Source: Butyrivibrio sp. (GTDB taxonomy: Bacteria; Bacillota; Clostridia; Lachnospirales; Lachnospiraceae). From it: a stretch of DNA of 64,000 nucleotides. This document shows, in pieces, positions 36,514 through 46,966 of the stretch (the first letter of the stretch is position 1; the number at the start of each line of letters is the position of its first letter). The stretch lies in the NCBI GenBank assembly GCA_016291375.1, contig JAEEXE010000001.1:62001-126000 (forward strand), given 5' to 3'. The notes beneath the pieces are model-generated. The model saw only the letters and a list, made by a program, of their open reading frames with translations, was not told where the DNA came from and did no database searches. Both the position numbers and the translations under genes were made by a program.

Positions 36514-37953
36514 TCAGGCAAGAACCGCCTTGAGATAATCCCACACTCTGGCTGTTGACTGTACTGATAATTTTTCTTTTGTCGAGTGAATATCCTGCAT
36601 ATCGGGGCCGATCGAGATACAATCAAGTCCTTCTATCTTATTACTTAAGATACCGCACTCAAGTCCCGCATGAATTGCTTCAATCTTGGGCTCTTTCCCG
36701 TAGAGCTTTTTATAAACCTCGACCATGTGGTCTCTAAGCTCCGAATTCTGTCTGAACTGCCATCCGGGATAATTTCCCGCAACTGTGACCTTGCATCCAA
36801 ACATCTCCGCAATGTCCGTAATCTTCTTAAGAAGAGTGACCTTGGCAGAATCTATACTGCTTCTTACCGCCTGCACGGTAACTATCCTATCTTCCTTCGT
36901 AGACATCATTCCAAGATTGAGCGATGTCTCGACAAGCCCCTTGATAGCGGCGCTCATAACCTGCACTCCGTCAGGCATCATGCCGATCATCTTAAGGAAA
37001 TCCTTGGTGGCTTTATCATCCAGGCAAGCCGCAGTTTCTTTTCCTTCCTTGGTAAAAGATATCAGCAGTCCCGGATCTTTTAACTCAAGCTCACTCTTAA
37101 TGTCATCAAAGGTCTTTTTGACACTGTCGATCACCTTGTCGACATCTTTCTCATCTACAATGATAAAGCTGTCGCACTCAGGCGGAATGGCGTTATCGGC
37201 GACGCCTCCGTTAATACTTACGATGTTAAAAGAGGCACTGTCAAGCAGTTCTCTTAAGACTCTGCAACATATTATCGCAGCATTTCCTCTTCCTTTATCG
37301 ATCATCTCGCCGGAATGTCCTCCAAGAAGTCCCGATACTGATATTCTGCATTTAACGCCGGTCTTTTCTACCCTCTTAATAGGAAATTCAGCGCCAAATC
37401 CCACGCCTCCGGCACAGCTTGTAATAAATACGCCCTCTTCCTCATTGTCGATGTTGATCATCTTCTTACTCTTAAGATCTGAAAGATCGAGAACGGCAGC
37501 ACCCAACATACCTATCTCTTCATCGGTCGTGATCACTATCTCAAGCGGCGGATGAGGGATATCCTTGGAATCAAGAAGTGCAAGAATGTATGCAACAGCG
37601 ATACCGTCATCGCCTCCAAGGCTGGTTCCATCCGCCCATACATACTCTCCGTCTGTCTTCACTCTAAGTCCTTCATTTGCAAGATTGATATCGCTGTCTG
37701 CAGTTTTTACCGCAACCATGTCCATATGTCCCTGCAAAATAATAGGTTCCTTATCCTCATATCCGGAGGTCCCCGGAACTTTCATGATAACATTAAGCGC
37801 ATTGTCTGCACTGACCTCAATTCCTCTTTCCTTGGCAAAAGAAACAAGATAATCGCTTATCTTCTGCAAATTCTGTGAGCCGTGCGGAATATTACATATT
37901 TCCTCGAAAAAATGAAACACCTCTTTGGGCTCAATATTGTTTAAAACAGCCAT
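36514..37953 (-). CDS. pepD: Aminoacyl-histidine dipeptidase
   Basis: 'IILQGHMDMVAVK', 'LGGDDGIAVAYILALLD', 'VITTDEEIGMLGA', 'AIHAGLECGIL'. Confidence 0.93.
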   Translation of the reverse strand: MAVLNNIEPKEVFHFFEEICNIPHGSQNLQKISDYLVSFAKERGIEVSADNALNVIMKVPGTSGYEDKEPIILQGHMDMVAVKTADSDINLANEGLRVKTDGEYVWADGTSLGGDDGIAVAYILALLDSKDIPHPPLEIVITTDEEIGMLGAAVLDLSDLKSKKMINIDNEEEGVFITSCAGGVGFGAEFPIKRVEKTGVKCRISVSGLLGGHSGEMIDKGRGNAAIICCRVLRELLDSASFNIVSINGGVADNAIPPECDSFIIVDEKDVDKVIDSVKKTFDDIKSELELKDPGLLISFTKEGKETAACLDDKATKDFLKMIGMMPDGVQVMSAAIKGLVETSLNLGMMSTKEDRIVTVQAVRSSIDSAKVTLLKKITDIAEMFGCKVTVAGNYPGWQFRQNSELRDHMVEVYKKLYGKEPKIEAIHAGLECGILSNKIEGLDCISIGPDMQDIHSTKEKLSVQSTARVWDYLKAVLA

Positions 37954-38002
37954 TTATATACCTCCTAAAGACTGCAAGCATGACTATCGCTTGTAAGTAT
38001 TA

Positions 38003-38034
38003 TAAAAAAATAAGAGCCTCGATATTCGAGACTC
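38003..38034 (-). terminator. Intrinsic terminator of infC-rpmI-rplT operon
   Basis: GAGTCTCGA-atat-CGAGGCTC then TTATTTTTTTA on minus strand. Confidence 0.75.
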
Positions 38035-38117
38035 CTATATTCTATCGTAAAAAAACTTATATATCAATTGGCGTTACCGCCTGTAATACACAACGTAAGT
38101 TTGCAACAAAAGATCTA

Positions 38118-38474
38118 TTATGCGATCTTTGTCTTAGCAAGCTCAGCAAGTGTCTTGAATCCCTCAGGATCGTTAACTGCAAGCTCAGCAAGCATCTTTC
38201 TGTTGATATCTACACCTGCAAGCTTAAGACCATGCATCATGTTGCTGTATGAAAGTCCGTTGATTCTTGCAGCTGCATTGATACGAGTGATCCAAAGAGA
38301 TCTCATGTCTCTCTTCTTCTGCTTACGTCCAGCGAATGCTGAAGTAAGTGCTCTCATAACTGACTGCTTAGCTACTCTATACTGCTTAGATCTTGCTCCT
38401 CTGTAACCTTTTGCAAGCTTTAAAACTCTTTTGTGCTTCTTCTTGGCATTTAATGCGCCTTTAACTCTTGCCAT
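38118..38474 (-). CDS. rplT: 50S ribosomal protein L20
   Basis: '[43 protein letters not shown]'. Confidence 0.98.
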   Translation of the reverse strand: MARVKGALNAKKKHKRVLKLAKGYRGARSKQYRVAKQSVMRALTSAFAGRKQKKRDMRSLWITRINAAARINGLSYSNMMHGLKLAGVDINRKMLAELAVNDPEGFKTLAELAKTKIA

Positions 38475-38519
38475 CTATATATCCTCCTAAAAATTTAACT
38501 ACCTAACTAAGTGCTCTAC

Positions 38520-38720
38520 TCACGCGTAAGGCAAAATGCTCTTCATTGTCTTTACATTTGTTGCGTCAACAAGTCCGGCATGTCTTAAGTTTCTCTTTCT
38601 CTTTGTGGACTTCTTTGTCAAGATGTGGCGCTTATACGCTTTGTTTCTCATGAGCTTGCCTGTGCCTGTAACCTTGAATCTCTTGGCAGCAGCTCTCTTT
38701 GTTTTCATCTTTTGCTGCAT
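38520..38720 (-). CDS. rpmI: 50S ribosomal protein L35
   Basis: '[42 protein letters not shown]'. Confidence 0.98.
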   Translation of the reverse strand: MQQKMKTKRAAAKRFKVTGTGKLMRNKAYKRHILTKKSTKRKRNLRHAGLVDATNVKTMKSILPYA

Positions 38721-38786
38721 AACTAAATCCTCCTAAAAATGTTTTTAATTAACATGATATGTTCAACCAAAATAATGGTAAAAACC

Positions 38787-39296
38787 TTAGTTCTTCTTCT
38801 CTGCAAGGAACATTGTCATACTACGTCCCTCAACCTTGGGCTGCTTCTCGATAACAGCTACATCAGCAAGTGCCTCTGCAAAATCTGTAAGGATATGCAC
38901 GCTTGCACCCATGTGAGCCATCTCTCTTCCGCGGAAACGAAGTGTGATCTTAACTCTGTTACCTTTCTCAAGGAACTTCTTGGCTGCATTGACCTTGGTA
39001 TTGAGGTCATTGGTATCAATATTGGGAGAAAGTCTGATCTCCTTAATCTCTACTGTCTTCTGTTTCTTCTTAGCTTCCTTCTCTTTGCGAAGCTGCTCAT
39101 ACTTGAACTTGCCGTAATCAACAACTCTGCAAACAGGTGGCTTAGCGGTAGGAGCGATCATAACAAGATCAACACCCTCGTCATCAGCAACCTTTCTGGC
39201 ATCCTGAATTGACATAACACCGAGCTGTTCGCCGTCAATTCCAATCACGCGAACTTCCTTAGCTCTGATCTGTTCGTTAATAAATAACTCGCTAAT
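38787..39296 (-). CDS. infC: Translation initiation factor IF-3, ATT start codon
   Basis: In-frame extension of the ORF-track start: ATT-AGC-GAG-TTA-TTT-ATT-AAC-GAA-CAG-ATC = (M)SELFINEQI, with GGAGG upstream. Confidence 0.93.
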   Translation of the reverse strand: MSELFINEQIRAKEVRVIGIDGEQLGVMSIQDARKVADDEGVDLVMIAPTAKPPVCRVVDYGKFKYEQLRKEKEAKKKQKTVEIKEIRLSPNIDTNDLNTKVNAAKKFLEKGNRVKITLRFRGREMAHMGASVHILTDFAEALADVAVIEKQPKVEGRSMTMFLAEKKN

Positions 39297-39440
39297 GGCC
39301 TTATCCTCCGAAATAATTAAAAAAGGTGAATGCGCAACGCATCCACCTAATCACACACAGAAAAATAATCTGTATCGAAAAGTTATTAACGCCTACTGGC
39401 AATGCCGCAGGGTGAGAGTGGATACTCTGCTTTGTTTTCA
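39297..39440 (-). promoter_or_regulatory. infC-rpmI-rplT leader with intrinsic attenuator
   Basis: AGGTGGATGCG-ttg-CGCATTCACCTTTTTT terminator (39319-39348) just upstream of infC, preceded by a leader segment. Confidence 0.65.
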
Positions 39441-39510
39441 AATACTAAAGTAATATATCACAACGCCACGTTATATGTCAACATCTTTTTTCTTTAATAT
39501 ATAGAAGGCG

Positions 39511-40083
39511 TCATCTCTTTCTCTTCTTGGCAACGCTGTAGCCAAATTTACCAAGTTTTTTGCCCAGGGTAAAATACTCACCGTGTGAATAAGCCACAAG
39601 ATCTGCAGCCTTAAGGTCAAATCGTCCCTTAGCATCCATAAATTTGTCATCTACGGTAACGCACATAACCTCAGCTATGAACATGTCATGACTTCCAAGC
39701 TCCACAACAGATTTAACCTTGCATTCTATGTTGACAGGGCTCTCAGCAATTCCCGGAGCCTCAACCTTATTGGATTTCTGGGGAGTAAGCTTCATTTCCT
39801 TGAATTTATCATAATCCTTACCGGATCTGACACCGCACCAGTCCGCGGCCCTTGTAAGGCTTGCACTTGTAAGATTGACAACAAATTCTCCCGTTTCCTT
39901 TATAATGTCGTAGGAATAGCGTTCCTTACGCACAGATATGGAGAGCATTGCAGGGCTGCTACAAATATTTCCCGCCCATGCAACCGTTATTATATTGGGT
40001 TTCTCTCCCGGTTTTTGGCAGCTGACCATCACCGCAGGTATGGGATAAAGCATATTTCCGGGCTTCCAGATTTCTTTTGCCAT
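39511..40083 (-). CDS. Flavin reductase-like domain protein
   Basis: 'MLYPIPAVMVSCQKPGEKPNIITVAWAGNICSSPAMLSISVRKERYSYDIIKETGEFVVNLTS'. Confidence 0.9.
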   Translation of the reverse strand: MAKEIWKPGNMLYPIPAVMVSCQKPGEKPNIITVAWAGNICSSPAMLSISVRKERYSYDIIKETGEFVVNLTSASLTRAADWCGVRSGKDYDKFKEMKLTPQKSNKVEAPGIAESPVNIECKVKSVVELGSHDMFIAEVMCVTVDDKFMDAKGRFDLKAADLVAYSHGEYFTLGKKLGKFGYSVAKKRKR

Positions 40084-40264
40084 ATTCACCTCTGAAATAG
40101 ATAAATTTAGAAATTAGTATAGCACAATCGTCAGGTTTCATCACTATTTAAAAAGAGTTTGGAATTTTTTCACAAATTAATTTGTTACTACGGTTGTTAA
40201 AGATACTTATTTTTTGTATAATAGTTGTGAATAAGTTATTTTTACACTCTTATGGGGAAAAGAT

Positions 40265-40720
40265 ATGAAAAAGATAGGAAAGATTTTAGCGGGATCATTT
40301 ATATTCACGCTAGTGACGCTTACAATCGCAATTTCATACCTGAAAAACACCGTACCTGATGGCTATGAACTAAGGGAATTTGTCTATCTCGATTGTTCAA
40401 CATTTGTAAACGTGATGTGGATCATAGCTACTATTGGAATAGTTGTTTCAGTCTTCAGAGGCATACTTCAAACAGACACAGACGGTAAATCCCAAAAGGT
40501 TTTGCCTATTGTTGGAATGATTCTTGTAACACTCACTGCCATATTTTTGATTGGTGTCAGAATAACGATAAACAACTTTGCTGCAGAAATCGAAGGCAAA
40601 GAGTCAGTCAATCCGGATGGAACCCTTACTGTCGTAAAAGACTTTTATAATGATAATACTATAACCGCCATCTATACAAAAGAAGGCTTCTTATATAGGA
40701 AGATAATGGAACATAATTAA
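40265..40720 (+). CDS. Small membrane protein of unknown function
   Basis: ORF with three hydrophobic segments; no family recognised. Confidence 0.6.
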   Translation: MKKIGKILAGSFIFTLVTLTIAISYLKNTVPDGYELREFVYLDCSTFVNVMWIIATIGIVVSVFRGILQTDTDGKSQKVLPIVGMILVTLTAIFLIGVRITINNFAAEIEGKESVNPDGTLTVVKDFYNDNTITAIYTKEGFLYRKIMEHN

Positions 40721-40758
40721 AGAATAGTTTTAGAACAAAAAACTATTATGTGCAAAGC

Positions 40759-40789
40759 AAAACCCCGATGAATTCATCATCGGGGTTTT
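40759..40789. terminator. Bidirectional terminator
   Basis: AAAACCCCGATGA-attca-TCATCGGGGTTTT. Confidence 0.85.
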
Positions 40790-40801
40790 GTTAGTTATAA
40801 A

Positions 40802-40873
40802 CAGGGGAAGCAGGATTCGAACCCGCATGAACGGTTTTGGAGACCGTGATACTAGCCATTGTATGATTCCCCT
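40802..40873 (-). tRNA. tRNA-Trp(CCA)
   Basis: AGGGGAA/TTCCCCT acceptor, ATAC/GTAT D-stem, ACGGT-CTCCAAA-ACCGT anticodon arm, GCGGG-TTCGAAT-CCTGC T-arm, discriminator G. Confidence 0.93.
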
Positions 40874-41068
40874 AGGTATCATAAACAGTGCATTTCGCAC
40901 CAACGAATGAAATTATAGCATAGGGATATCCCCTTGTAAAGGGGTTTTCAGCAAAGTATAAAATAAATAGAAAATTGCTCTTAATTCTTCGGAAAGCCAA
41001 TTGTTTTGAATCGTAATTACGTTATAATTTTTATATAACGTGTCATTAAATATGAAAGTGAGGCTTAT

Positions 41069-42859
41069 ATGGAAGAAAAAGCAAGAGTTAAGAAAATCCC
41101 ATTTTTTAAGACCGTAACAGGAATGAACGTAATCAGTTATGTCGCACTACTTCTTTTGTTTATTCTTACAATCATCTCAGTTATCGGGCAGATGAACAAC
41201 ATGTCAACCACTGCCGCCGATTCATCGGAGCTCATTGAAAGTGTAATGGATGACATTCGTGTATTTGAAGTTGACATGCGCATTATCGATAATGATGGTT
41301 TTGCTATGGCAGCCATGTATGATACCATTAAAGGCCTTGGTCAGATTGAGACCAAGATTCCCGAAATGAAAACTTGCCTCACAGAGATGGAAGAATCCGT
41401 TAACGGCATGGTAGACTCCTTCACAAAAATATCAGGCTATAGCGGAGATACTGTCGGTCTCGATGCTGCTAAACAGATCCAGAGTCTTTTTGCAACATAC
41501 AAAGACGAGTATACACGCGTAATAGCAGCAGGAGAAACAGGTGATGTAGACACTATCGTTTCCGTTGTATACGGCGAGGCTGCCGGAGAACTTGCAAGTC
41601 TCAAAGAACAGCTTTCCATAATGGATGAAGAAATAGTAAAGGCTCAGGCGCAGAGTAAGGCCAGAGTATCAGCAAGTCGTAACAGTGCCCTTGCCTTTGT
41701 AAATATAGTAACATTCATATATGTAGCAGCGATTGCTATATCTCTTTTCTACAACTATAGAAAAGTTGGTAAAAAAGTTAATGAGATCGCAGCTGAGATC
41801 AACACTATAATTGATGACATCAACAACGATAAGGGTGATCTTACAGTTCGTTTGCAGACAGAGACATCCTCAGAGCTTGTAAATGTAAAGAACGGTTTCA
41901 ACCACTTTATTGAAACTCTGCAGGGTATTCTTAAGGAAGTTAAGGACGGTACTGTTGTTCTCACGGAATCTTCTGATAATATGACAAGGCAGATCCATCT
42001 TGCCAGTGATAATATCACAAATACATCTGCTGCCCTTGAAGAGCTTTCAGCAAGTATGCAGAATGTATCGGAGACAGCCGGCACTATCGATCAACGACTC
42101 AATGAAGTTAAGAATGCCACACAGAATATCAACTCCGGCGTAAACGAAGGTGTTTCCAAAGCCGAGGAAATCCGTAACGAAGCAGTTGACATCAAGAACG
42201 ATGCTCAGACCAAGAAGGACAATACAGGTAATAAGATGGAAACCCTTTCACAGGTTCTCGAGCAGTCTGTTAAAGATAGTGAGAAGGTTGCCCAGATCAG
42301 TGAACTTACCAATGTCATCCTGGATATTGCATCCCAGACCAACCTCCTTGCTCTTAACGCATCCATTGAGGCTGCAAGGGCAGGTGAAGCAGGTAAAGGA
42401 TTTGCGGTTGTTGCTGAAGAGATCAGCTCCCTTGCTGAGAACTCAAGGCAGACAGCAGGAAACATTCAGGTTATCAGTAATGAAGTTACCACAGCTGTTA
42501 AATCTCTTGCAGACAACGCTATGCACGTGCTTGATTTCATCAACTCAACCGTTCTAAGCGATTATGATTCCTTTGTTGATACAGGTGAAAAATATGAATC
42601 AACAGCGTCCTTTATCAATGACGTTCTTGATCATATCTCCGATCAGACAAGACAGCTTAATAATATCATGGCAGAGATGGCGGATGCGGTTTCTTCCATT
42701 ACAGATTCCGTTCATCAGTCCTCTGAAGCAATCAACCAGTCAGCTGGAAACTCCCAGGATATTGTTGATGAGATCACAGGAATCAGTACTGCAATGGATA
42801 CCAATAATGACGTAACAGACAGACTTAACACAAGTACCAAGAAGTTCGTAAATATCTGA
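41069..42859 (+). CDS. Methyl-accepting chemotaxis protein
   Basis: '[50 protein letters not shown]' and N-terminal sensor between two TMs. Confidence 0.95.
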   Translation: MEEKARVKKIPFFKTVTGMNVISYVALLLLFILTIISVIGQMNNMSTTAADSSELIESVMDDIRVFEVDMRIIDNDGFAMAAMYDTIKGLGQIETKIPEMKTCLTEMEESVNGMVDSFTKISGYSGDTVGLDAAKQIQSLFATYKDEYTRVIAAGETGDVDTIVSVVYGEAAGELASLKEQLSIMDEEIVKAQAQSKARVSASRNSALAFVNIVTFIYVAAIAISLFYNYRKVGKKVNEIAAEINTIIDDINNDKGDLTVRLQTETSSELVNVKNGFNHFIETLQGILKEVKDGTVVLTESSDNMTRQIHLASDNITNTSAALEELSASMQNVSETAGTIDQRLNEVKNATQNINSGVNEGVSKAEEIRNEAVDIKNDAQTKKDNTGNKMETLSQVLEQSVKDSEKVAQISELTNVILDIASQTNLLALNASIEAARAGEAGKGFAVVAEEISSLAENSRQTAGNIQVISNEVTTAVKSLADNAMHVLDFINSTVLSDYDSFVDTGEKYESTASFINDVLDHISDQTRQLNNIMAEMADAVSSITDSVHQSSEAINQSAGNSQDIVDEITGISTAMDTNNDVTDRLNTSTKKFVNI

Positions 42860-42892
42860 TCTCGTTATTTCTTTATAAGCCTATATAAATAC

Positions 42893-42932
42893 AGCACACC
42901 TCTTTATCATAGTTATAAAGGGGTGTGTTTTT
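42893..42932 (+). terminator. Intrinsic terminator
   Basis: CACACCTCTTTAT...ATAAAGGGGTGTGTTTTT. Confidence 0.8.
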
Positions 42933-43029
42933 AATTGATAGGAATATGCCAAAATGTTATACTATCGGGGTATAAAAAGATACGGTAGAAAATTATTTTG
43001 TACCAAATATTATCCAGGAGGAAAAGAAA

Positions 43030-43551
43030 TTGGCTCAGAATCCTATTGTTACATTCACAATGGAAAACGGCGATGTTATCAAGGCAGAGCTCTATCCCGA
43101 GATTGCCCCCAACACCGTTAATAACTTTATTTCACTTATTCAGAAAAATTTCTATGACGGACTTATTTTTCACAGAGTAATCCGCGGATTTATGCTCCAG
43201 GGCGGAGACCCGGAAGGAACAGGAATGGGCGGCCCGGGATATGGTATTAAGGGTGAGTTCTCATCTAACGGCTTTAAGAACGATCTCAAGCATACTGAGG
43301 GCGTTCTCTCTATGGCTAGATCTATGATGCCCAACTCAGCCGGATCTCAGTTCTTTATCATGCACAAGGATGCTCCTCACCTTGATGGTGACTACGCAGC
43401 ATTTGGTAAGGTTACAGAAGGAATGGACATCGTAAATAAAATTGCCGAGACAGACACAGACTACAATGATCGTCCTGTAGTTAATCAGGTAATGAAGACA
43501 GTTACAGTCGAGACTTTTGGTGTAGATTATCCCGAGCCTGAAAAATACTGA
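43030..43551 (+). CDS. Cyclophilin-type peptidyl-prolyl isomerase, TTG start
   Basis: 'FHRVIRGFMLQGGDPEGTGMGGPGYGIKGEF', 'GVLSMARSMMPNSAGSQFFIMHKDAPHLDGDYAAFGKV'. Confidence 0.95.
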   Translation: MAQNPIVTFTMENGDVIKAELYPEIAPNTVNNFISLIQKNFYDGLIFHRVIRGFMLQGGDPEGTGMGGPGYGIKGEFSSNGFKNDLKHTEGVLSMARSMMPNSAGSQFFIMHKDAPHLDGDYAAFGKVTEGMDIVNKIAETDTDYNDRPVVNQVMKTVTVETFGVDYPEPEKY

Positions 43552-43586
43552 TTGTATAACGGGTATTGTCTTGTACAACGAATAAA

Positions 43587-43616
43587 AGATCCGCGGATAC
43601 CGCGGATCTTTTTTTG
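43587..43616 (+). terminator. Intrinsic terminator
   Basis: AGATCCGCGG-ata-CCGCGGATCTTTTTTT. Confidence 0.9.
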
Positions 43617-43646
43617 TTCATAACATAACTTTTATGCCCTGATTCT

Positions 43647-44666
43647 TTATTTTACTCTATCTGCAAAAATAGAATCCTCGCAGATTTCTTCAAGAGTATT
43701 AGTGAATGAGAGAACAACTGTATTCTCATCATCAAAAGCCTTTTTAAGCTCATAATATCCGCCGCTTTTCTCAAATACTATAGTGTCCGTAGATCCACAA
43801 TAGCCATATACATCAAGGTCACTTAAGAGATCGCCACCTGTAATCCATACAGTCCAGTTAGTGTCCGGAACACCATAATCACACTCAGCCGATTTCTGAA
43901 CTCCTATAACAGCTCCCCTGCTTTCGTCAAACATCCACTCACCCTGAAGATCTGTAAATACATCATCAAGTGTTTTCATATTATCAAATTCCTTCTGAAC
44001 GTCTGCGGGAACAGAAAAACTTTCTCCTCTTGCGTCTGCCAAATAACCTGCAACTGTATATACACGTGCATGAGTAATTTCCTCTGCTTCCGTAGCCTCA
44101 AGCATTGGTTGCATTGAGCCGCCTTTTGCATAAAATCCCGCAACTGTAGAATTCTTCTCTTTCTCGGAAATCCATGCCTTCTGCTCCTTTACGAGCTTAT
44201 CCTTTGTAGATGCATCCACCTCTTCTGTGAGCCTGTTCCAAAGAGAATTAAGCTCATCATCCCATATTTTAAAGCACTCACCGGCAAAAATATTCATTTC
44301 CTGCTGGCCTGCATTGGAAGAATCCCAATTATCGCTATGCTCTTTAGCCTTTGCTTCTACCTCAGCCAGCTCATCCTGAATGCTCTTGCCTGATGTTGCA
44401 TCTGCCTTTTGATCGCCGTTATTATCGGATGCCGCATCTTCTTTCTGTTCATTGGAAGTATTGGTATCAGCAGTCTCACCTGTTGATACAATAGTCTCCT
44501 GCTCTGCATTGATATCTTCGACTTTTCCGGTTTCAGTCTTAGTTTTAGACATGAATATAACAAATGCGCCGATAACAAATACGATAATAACAGTGAAAAT
44601 TGCAATAATTATCGCAATTATCGAATATAAACCATTAGCCTCATTTTTTCTTTTCTTTCTACTCAT
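43647..44666 (-). CDS. Membrane-anchored protein with LprI/DUF1311-like domain
   Basis: N-terminal TM; 'EMNIFAGECFKIWDDELNSLWNRLTEEVDASTKDKLVKEQKAWISEKEK' LprI-like. Confidence 0.7.
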   Translation of the reverse strand: MSRKKRKNEANGLYSIIAIIIAIFTVIIVFVIGAFVIFMSKTKTETGKVEDINAEQETIVSTGETADTNTSNEQKEDAASDNNGDQKADATSGKSIQDELAEVEAKAKEHSDNWDSSNAGQQEMNIFAGECFKIWDDELNSLWNRLTEEVDASTKDKLVKEQKAWISEKEKNSTVAGFYAKGGSMQPMLEATEAEEITHARVYTVAGYLADARGESFSVPADVQKEFDNMKTLDDVFTDLQGEWMFDESRGAVIGVQKSAECDYGVPDTNWTVWITGGDLLSDLDVYGYCGSTDTIVFEKSGGYYELKKAFDDENTVVLSFTNTLEEICEDSIFADRVK

Positions 44667-44701
44667 CTTTTCCTCCTTCTATAAGCCTTTCTTTTCCAAC
44701 A

Positions 44702-44735
44702 AAAAGAAGCATTGAGACTATTCTCAATGCTTCTT
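44702..44735. terminator. Hairpin terminator
   Basis: AAAGAAGCATTGAGA-ctat-TCTCAATGCTTCTTT perfect stem. Confidence 0.8.
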
Positions 44736-44759
44736 TGTTATAGCATCCTACTATTAAGA

Positions 44760-45791
44760 TCAATGAAGAATTACTGCCTTGGCGTGGTAATATCCATCAT
44801 CTCCACGCTCACACTCAATCTTAAGCTTAGTGTTATATACTACTACGGGACATCTTGAGAAATTTGTCTCTGAATCAAGTTTGATCTCCATGATTCCACT
44901 ACTTGTCTCAAATGATATTGTATTTTCTGTAGTCTCAGATGTTACTCGTCCGGATACCACTACATTGGTATTAGCATCACAATTTGCCTTTGAAGCTCGT
45001 GAATTGGAATCGTTGACAATCTTGGATATGTGATTCCATGAATCACTTCCTCTGTAGTAATATGCGGTAATCTTCTGACCGGGAATAAGAACTCTACACT
45101 CTGTTGCATCTGTTGCCAGATCAAGAATAAAATCCATTGTACCACCGGAAGTCTTAAGTTTAAGTGTTGAAGTTGTTGTGCCCTTCTCAACTCTACCGGT
45201 TACTTCTGTTCCCTTAGCTTCAATATCAGCACTTGAGGATCCGCTTCCTGCAGGTCTTACAGAAATAGCGTGCATGTAAGCATCGCTTCCTCTTGCGCAC
45301 TCAATCTCTACCTTCTGATCAAGAACAAGATATCTGATACCGCTAAGATCTGTGCTGCCGTCAACCTTGATCTCCATTGTTCCGTCTTTTGCCTTGAGGT
45401 ATATCTTGGAGCTTGTAGTTCCCTTTGCTATTCTTCCTACGACAGTAGACTTCTTGTCTTTATCGACATCAGCATCTTCGGATTTGCTATCAGCCTTTAG
45501 CTTGGAGGCATGCCAATACTCATCATCACCTCTGTAGCAATCAGCGATTATCTTGTCACCCTTCATAAGGAACTTTGCTTCTGATGTATCTGTCTGTGAA
45601 TCAATCTTGATCTCTACTGTTCCGCCTGAAGTAGAGAGACACAACTTCTCGGCTGTGGTATTCTCGCCAACCTTACCCGTAAATGTAATCTCGGTTGCAG
45701 CATACGCCTTTACAGGTATAGCCAGTATTCCCGTTAATACCAGCAGCATCATCAACGTTGCGCTTAAAAATGTTGATATGCCTTTTTTCAT
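44760..45791 (-). CDS. Secreted protein composed of four tandem ~75-aa repeats
   Basis: Signal peptide MKKGISTFLSATLMMLLVLTGILAIPVKAYA; four repeats 'VxGRVxxxTTxxxLxLxTxxGTMEIKxDxxTDxSxxRxLxxxxKIxxxxxRGxDxYxHAxxI'. Confidence 0.75.
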   Translation of the reverse strand: MKKGISTFLSATLMMLLVLTGILAIPVKAYAATEITFTGKVGENTTAEKLCLSTSGGTVEIKIDSQTDTSEAKFLMKGDKIIADCYRGDDEYWHASKLKADSKSEDADVDKDKKSTVVGRIAKGTTSSKIYLKAKDGTMEIKVDGSTDLSGIRYLVLDQKVEIECARGSDAYMHAISVRPAGSGSSSADIEAKGTEVTGRVEKGTTTSTLKLKTSGGTMDFILDLATDATECRVLIPGQKITAYYYRGSDSWNHISKIVNDSNSRASKANCDANTNVVVSGRVTSETTENTISFETSSGIMEIKLDSETNFSRCPVVVYNTKLKIECERGDDGYYHAKAVILH

Positions 45792-45995
45792 AATGTGTTC
45801 CCCTTTCAAAAACAATACAAAAATTAAACTCAAATATAATTCATCTGACAAAAATACAAAATATCCGTACTTTCATATCATATTATACATCATCTTGTGC
45901 CTAAATGCTCACTTTTTCATCAAAAAATCATATTTTTCCGCTATTTTTTGCGATTTTTTTGCCATAAAGGGTATTACATCTTCAATCCGAAGGCA

Positions 45996-46964
45996 TCACC
46001 AACGCTTTATACTAATGCTTCCCTCTGACTCTCCCTGTCCTCCGGGACCGGGATTTGTATTGCTTCCATTGCCGGAACCACCGTTATTCTGGTCTTGTCC
46101 ATTATCTGAGCCGCCGTTATTCTGATCTTCTCCGTTATCTGAGCCACCGTTGTTCTCATCGTCTCCATTATCGGAACCACCGTTGTTCTCATCATCTCCA
46201 TTATCGGAGCCGCTGTTGTTCTGGTCATTACCATCATTAGATCCGTTGTTCTGATCCTGTTGCTTTTCATTCTGGTTGTTCTGATATTCGCGTTGTTCCT
46301 CACGGCGCTCTTTCATGGCGTTATCTTTGTTGTCCTGAAGCTTGTCTTTTTGCTTGTTTTCCTTGCTTCCACCGCTGCTACCGCCGCCGCTGTTATCCTG
46401 ATTGTTATTATCGTTCTGATCGTTATCCTGAGACTCTTGCTGATCGGGATTCTTCAGGCGTTCTATCATCTTATCAATATCTTCTTTGAGCTGCTGAGCA
46501 TCCTTATCCCTGTAATCATCGCCTTCATCTACAGCCCAACCATTCTCAAGCAGTACATCTCTCGCCTTATACAGTACAAAAAGAGCTGTATCTATCTTTT
46601 CCTGTGAATCAAGATCGTAAAAGTCTATGGTATTACAGTATGCAAGAGCAAGATTAATCCTTATCGAACATTCTCTTTTGGAATCCGGATACATTGACAG
46701 AGCCTTCTCATAATATCCAACCGCAGACTCATACTCTTTTCTCTCATAACTGACATTTCCAAGGTTGTAATACGGAACAAAGCTCTCAGGGAAATTAAGG
46801 TACAAAAGCTTGCTCTCGCTATCAACCTTATACTGAGCATCATCGTATGCTTTTACAAAGCTATGGTTGACCCAGAATCTGCCAATAAATGAAATTGCAA
46901 GTATCAATATAGGGATTGAAAACACAATCATCAATGTATACTTAAGAGGTGTTTTATTATTCAT
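45996..46964 (-). CDS. TPR-containing membrane protein (BatC/E-like) with Asn/Gly/Asp repeat tail
   Basis: TPR-like 'LYLNFPESFVPYYNLGNVSYERKEYESAVGYYEKALSMYPDS'; tail of 'NNGGSDNGDDE' units. Confidence 0.72.
   Translation of the reverse strand: MNNKTPLKYTLMIVFSIPILILAISFIGRFWVNHSFVKAYDDAQYKVDSESKLLYLNFPESFVPYYNLGNVSYERKEYESAVGYYEKALSMYPDSKRECSIRINLALAYCNTIDFYDLDSQEKIDTALFVLYKARDVLLENGWAVDEGDDYRDKDAQQLKEDIDKMIERLKNPDQQESQDNDQNDNNNQDNSGGGSSGGSKENKQKDKLQDNKDNAMKERREEQREYQNNQNEKQQDQNNGSNDGNDQNNSGSDNGDDENNGGSDNGDDENNGGSDNGEDQNNGGSDNGQDQNNGGSGNGSNTNPGPGGQGESEGSISIKRW
46070..46255. repeat. 33-bp tandem repeat array within coding sequence
   Basis: Five to six units encoding NNGGSDNG(D/E/Q)D(E/Q). 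Confidence 0.85.
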
Positions 46965-46966
46965 TG

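Noticed and set aside
36785-37555. 256-aa plus-strand ORF antisense to pepD
   Set aside because: Antisense to a well-supported conserved gene; Ser/Leu/Ile-rich translation typical of a shadow ORF.
46055-46303. Repeat-rich ORFs and array that could be mistaken for CRISPR
   Set aside because: Units are contiguous 33-bp tandem repeats in the reading frame of the TPR protein, without unique spacers or cas genes.
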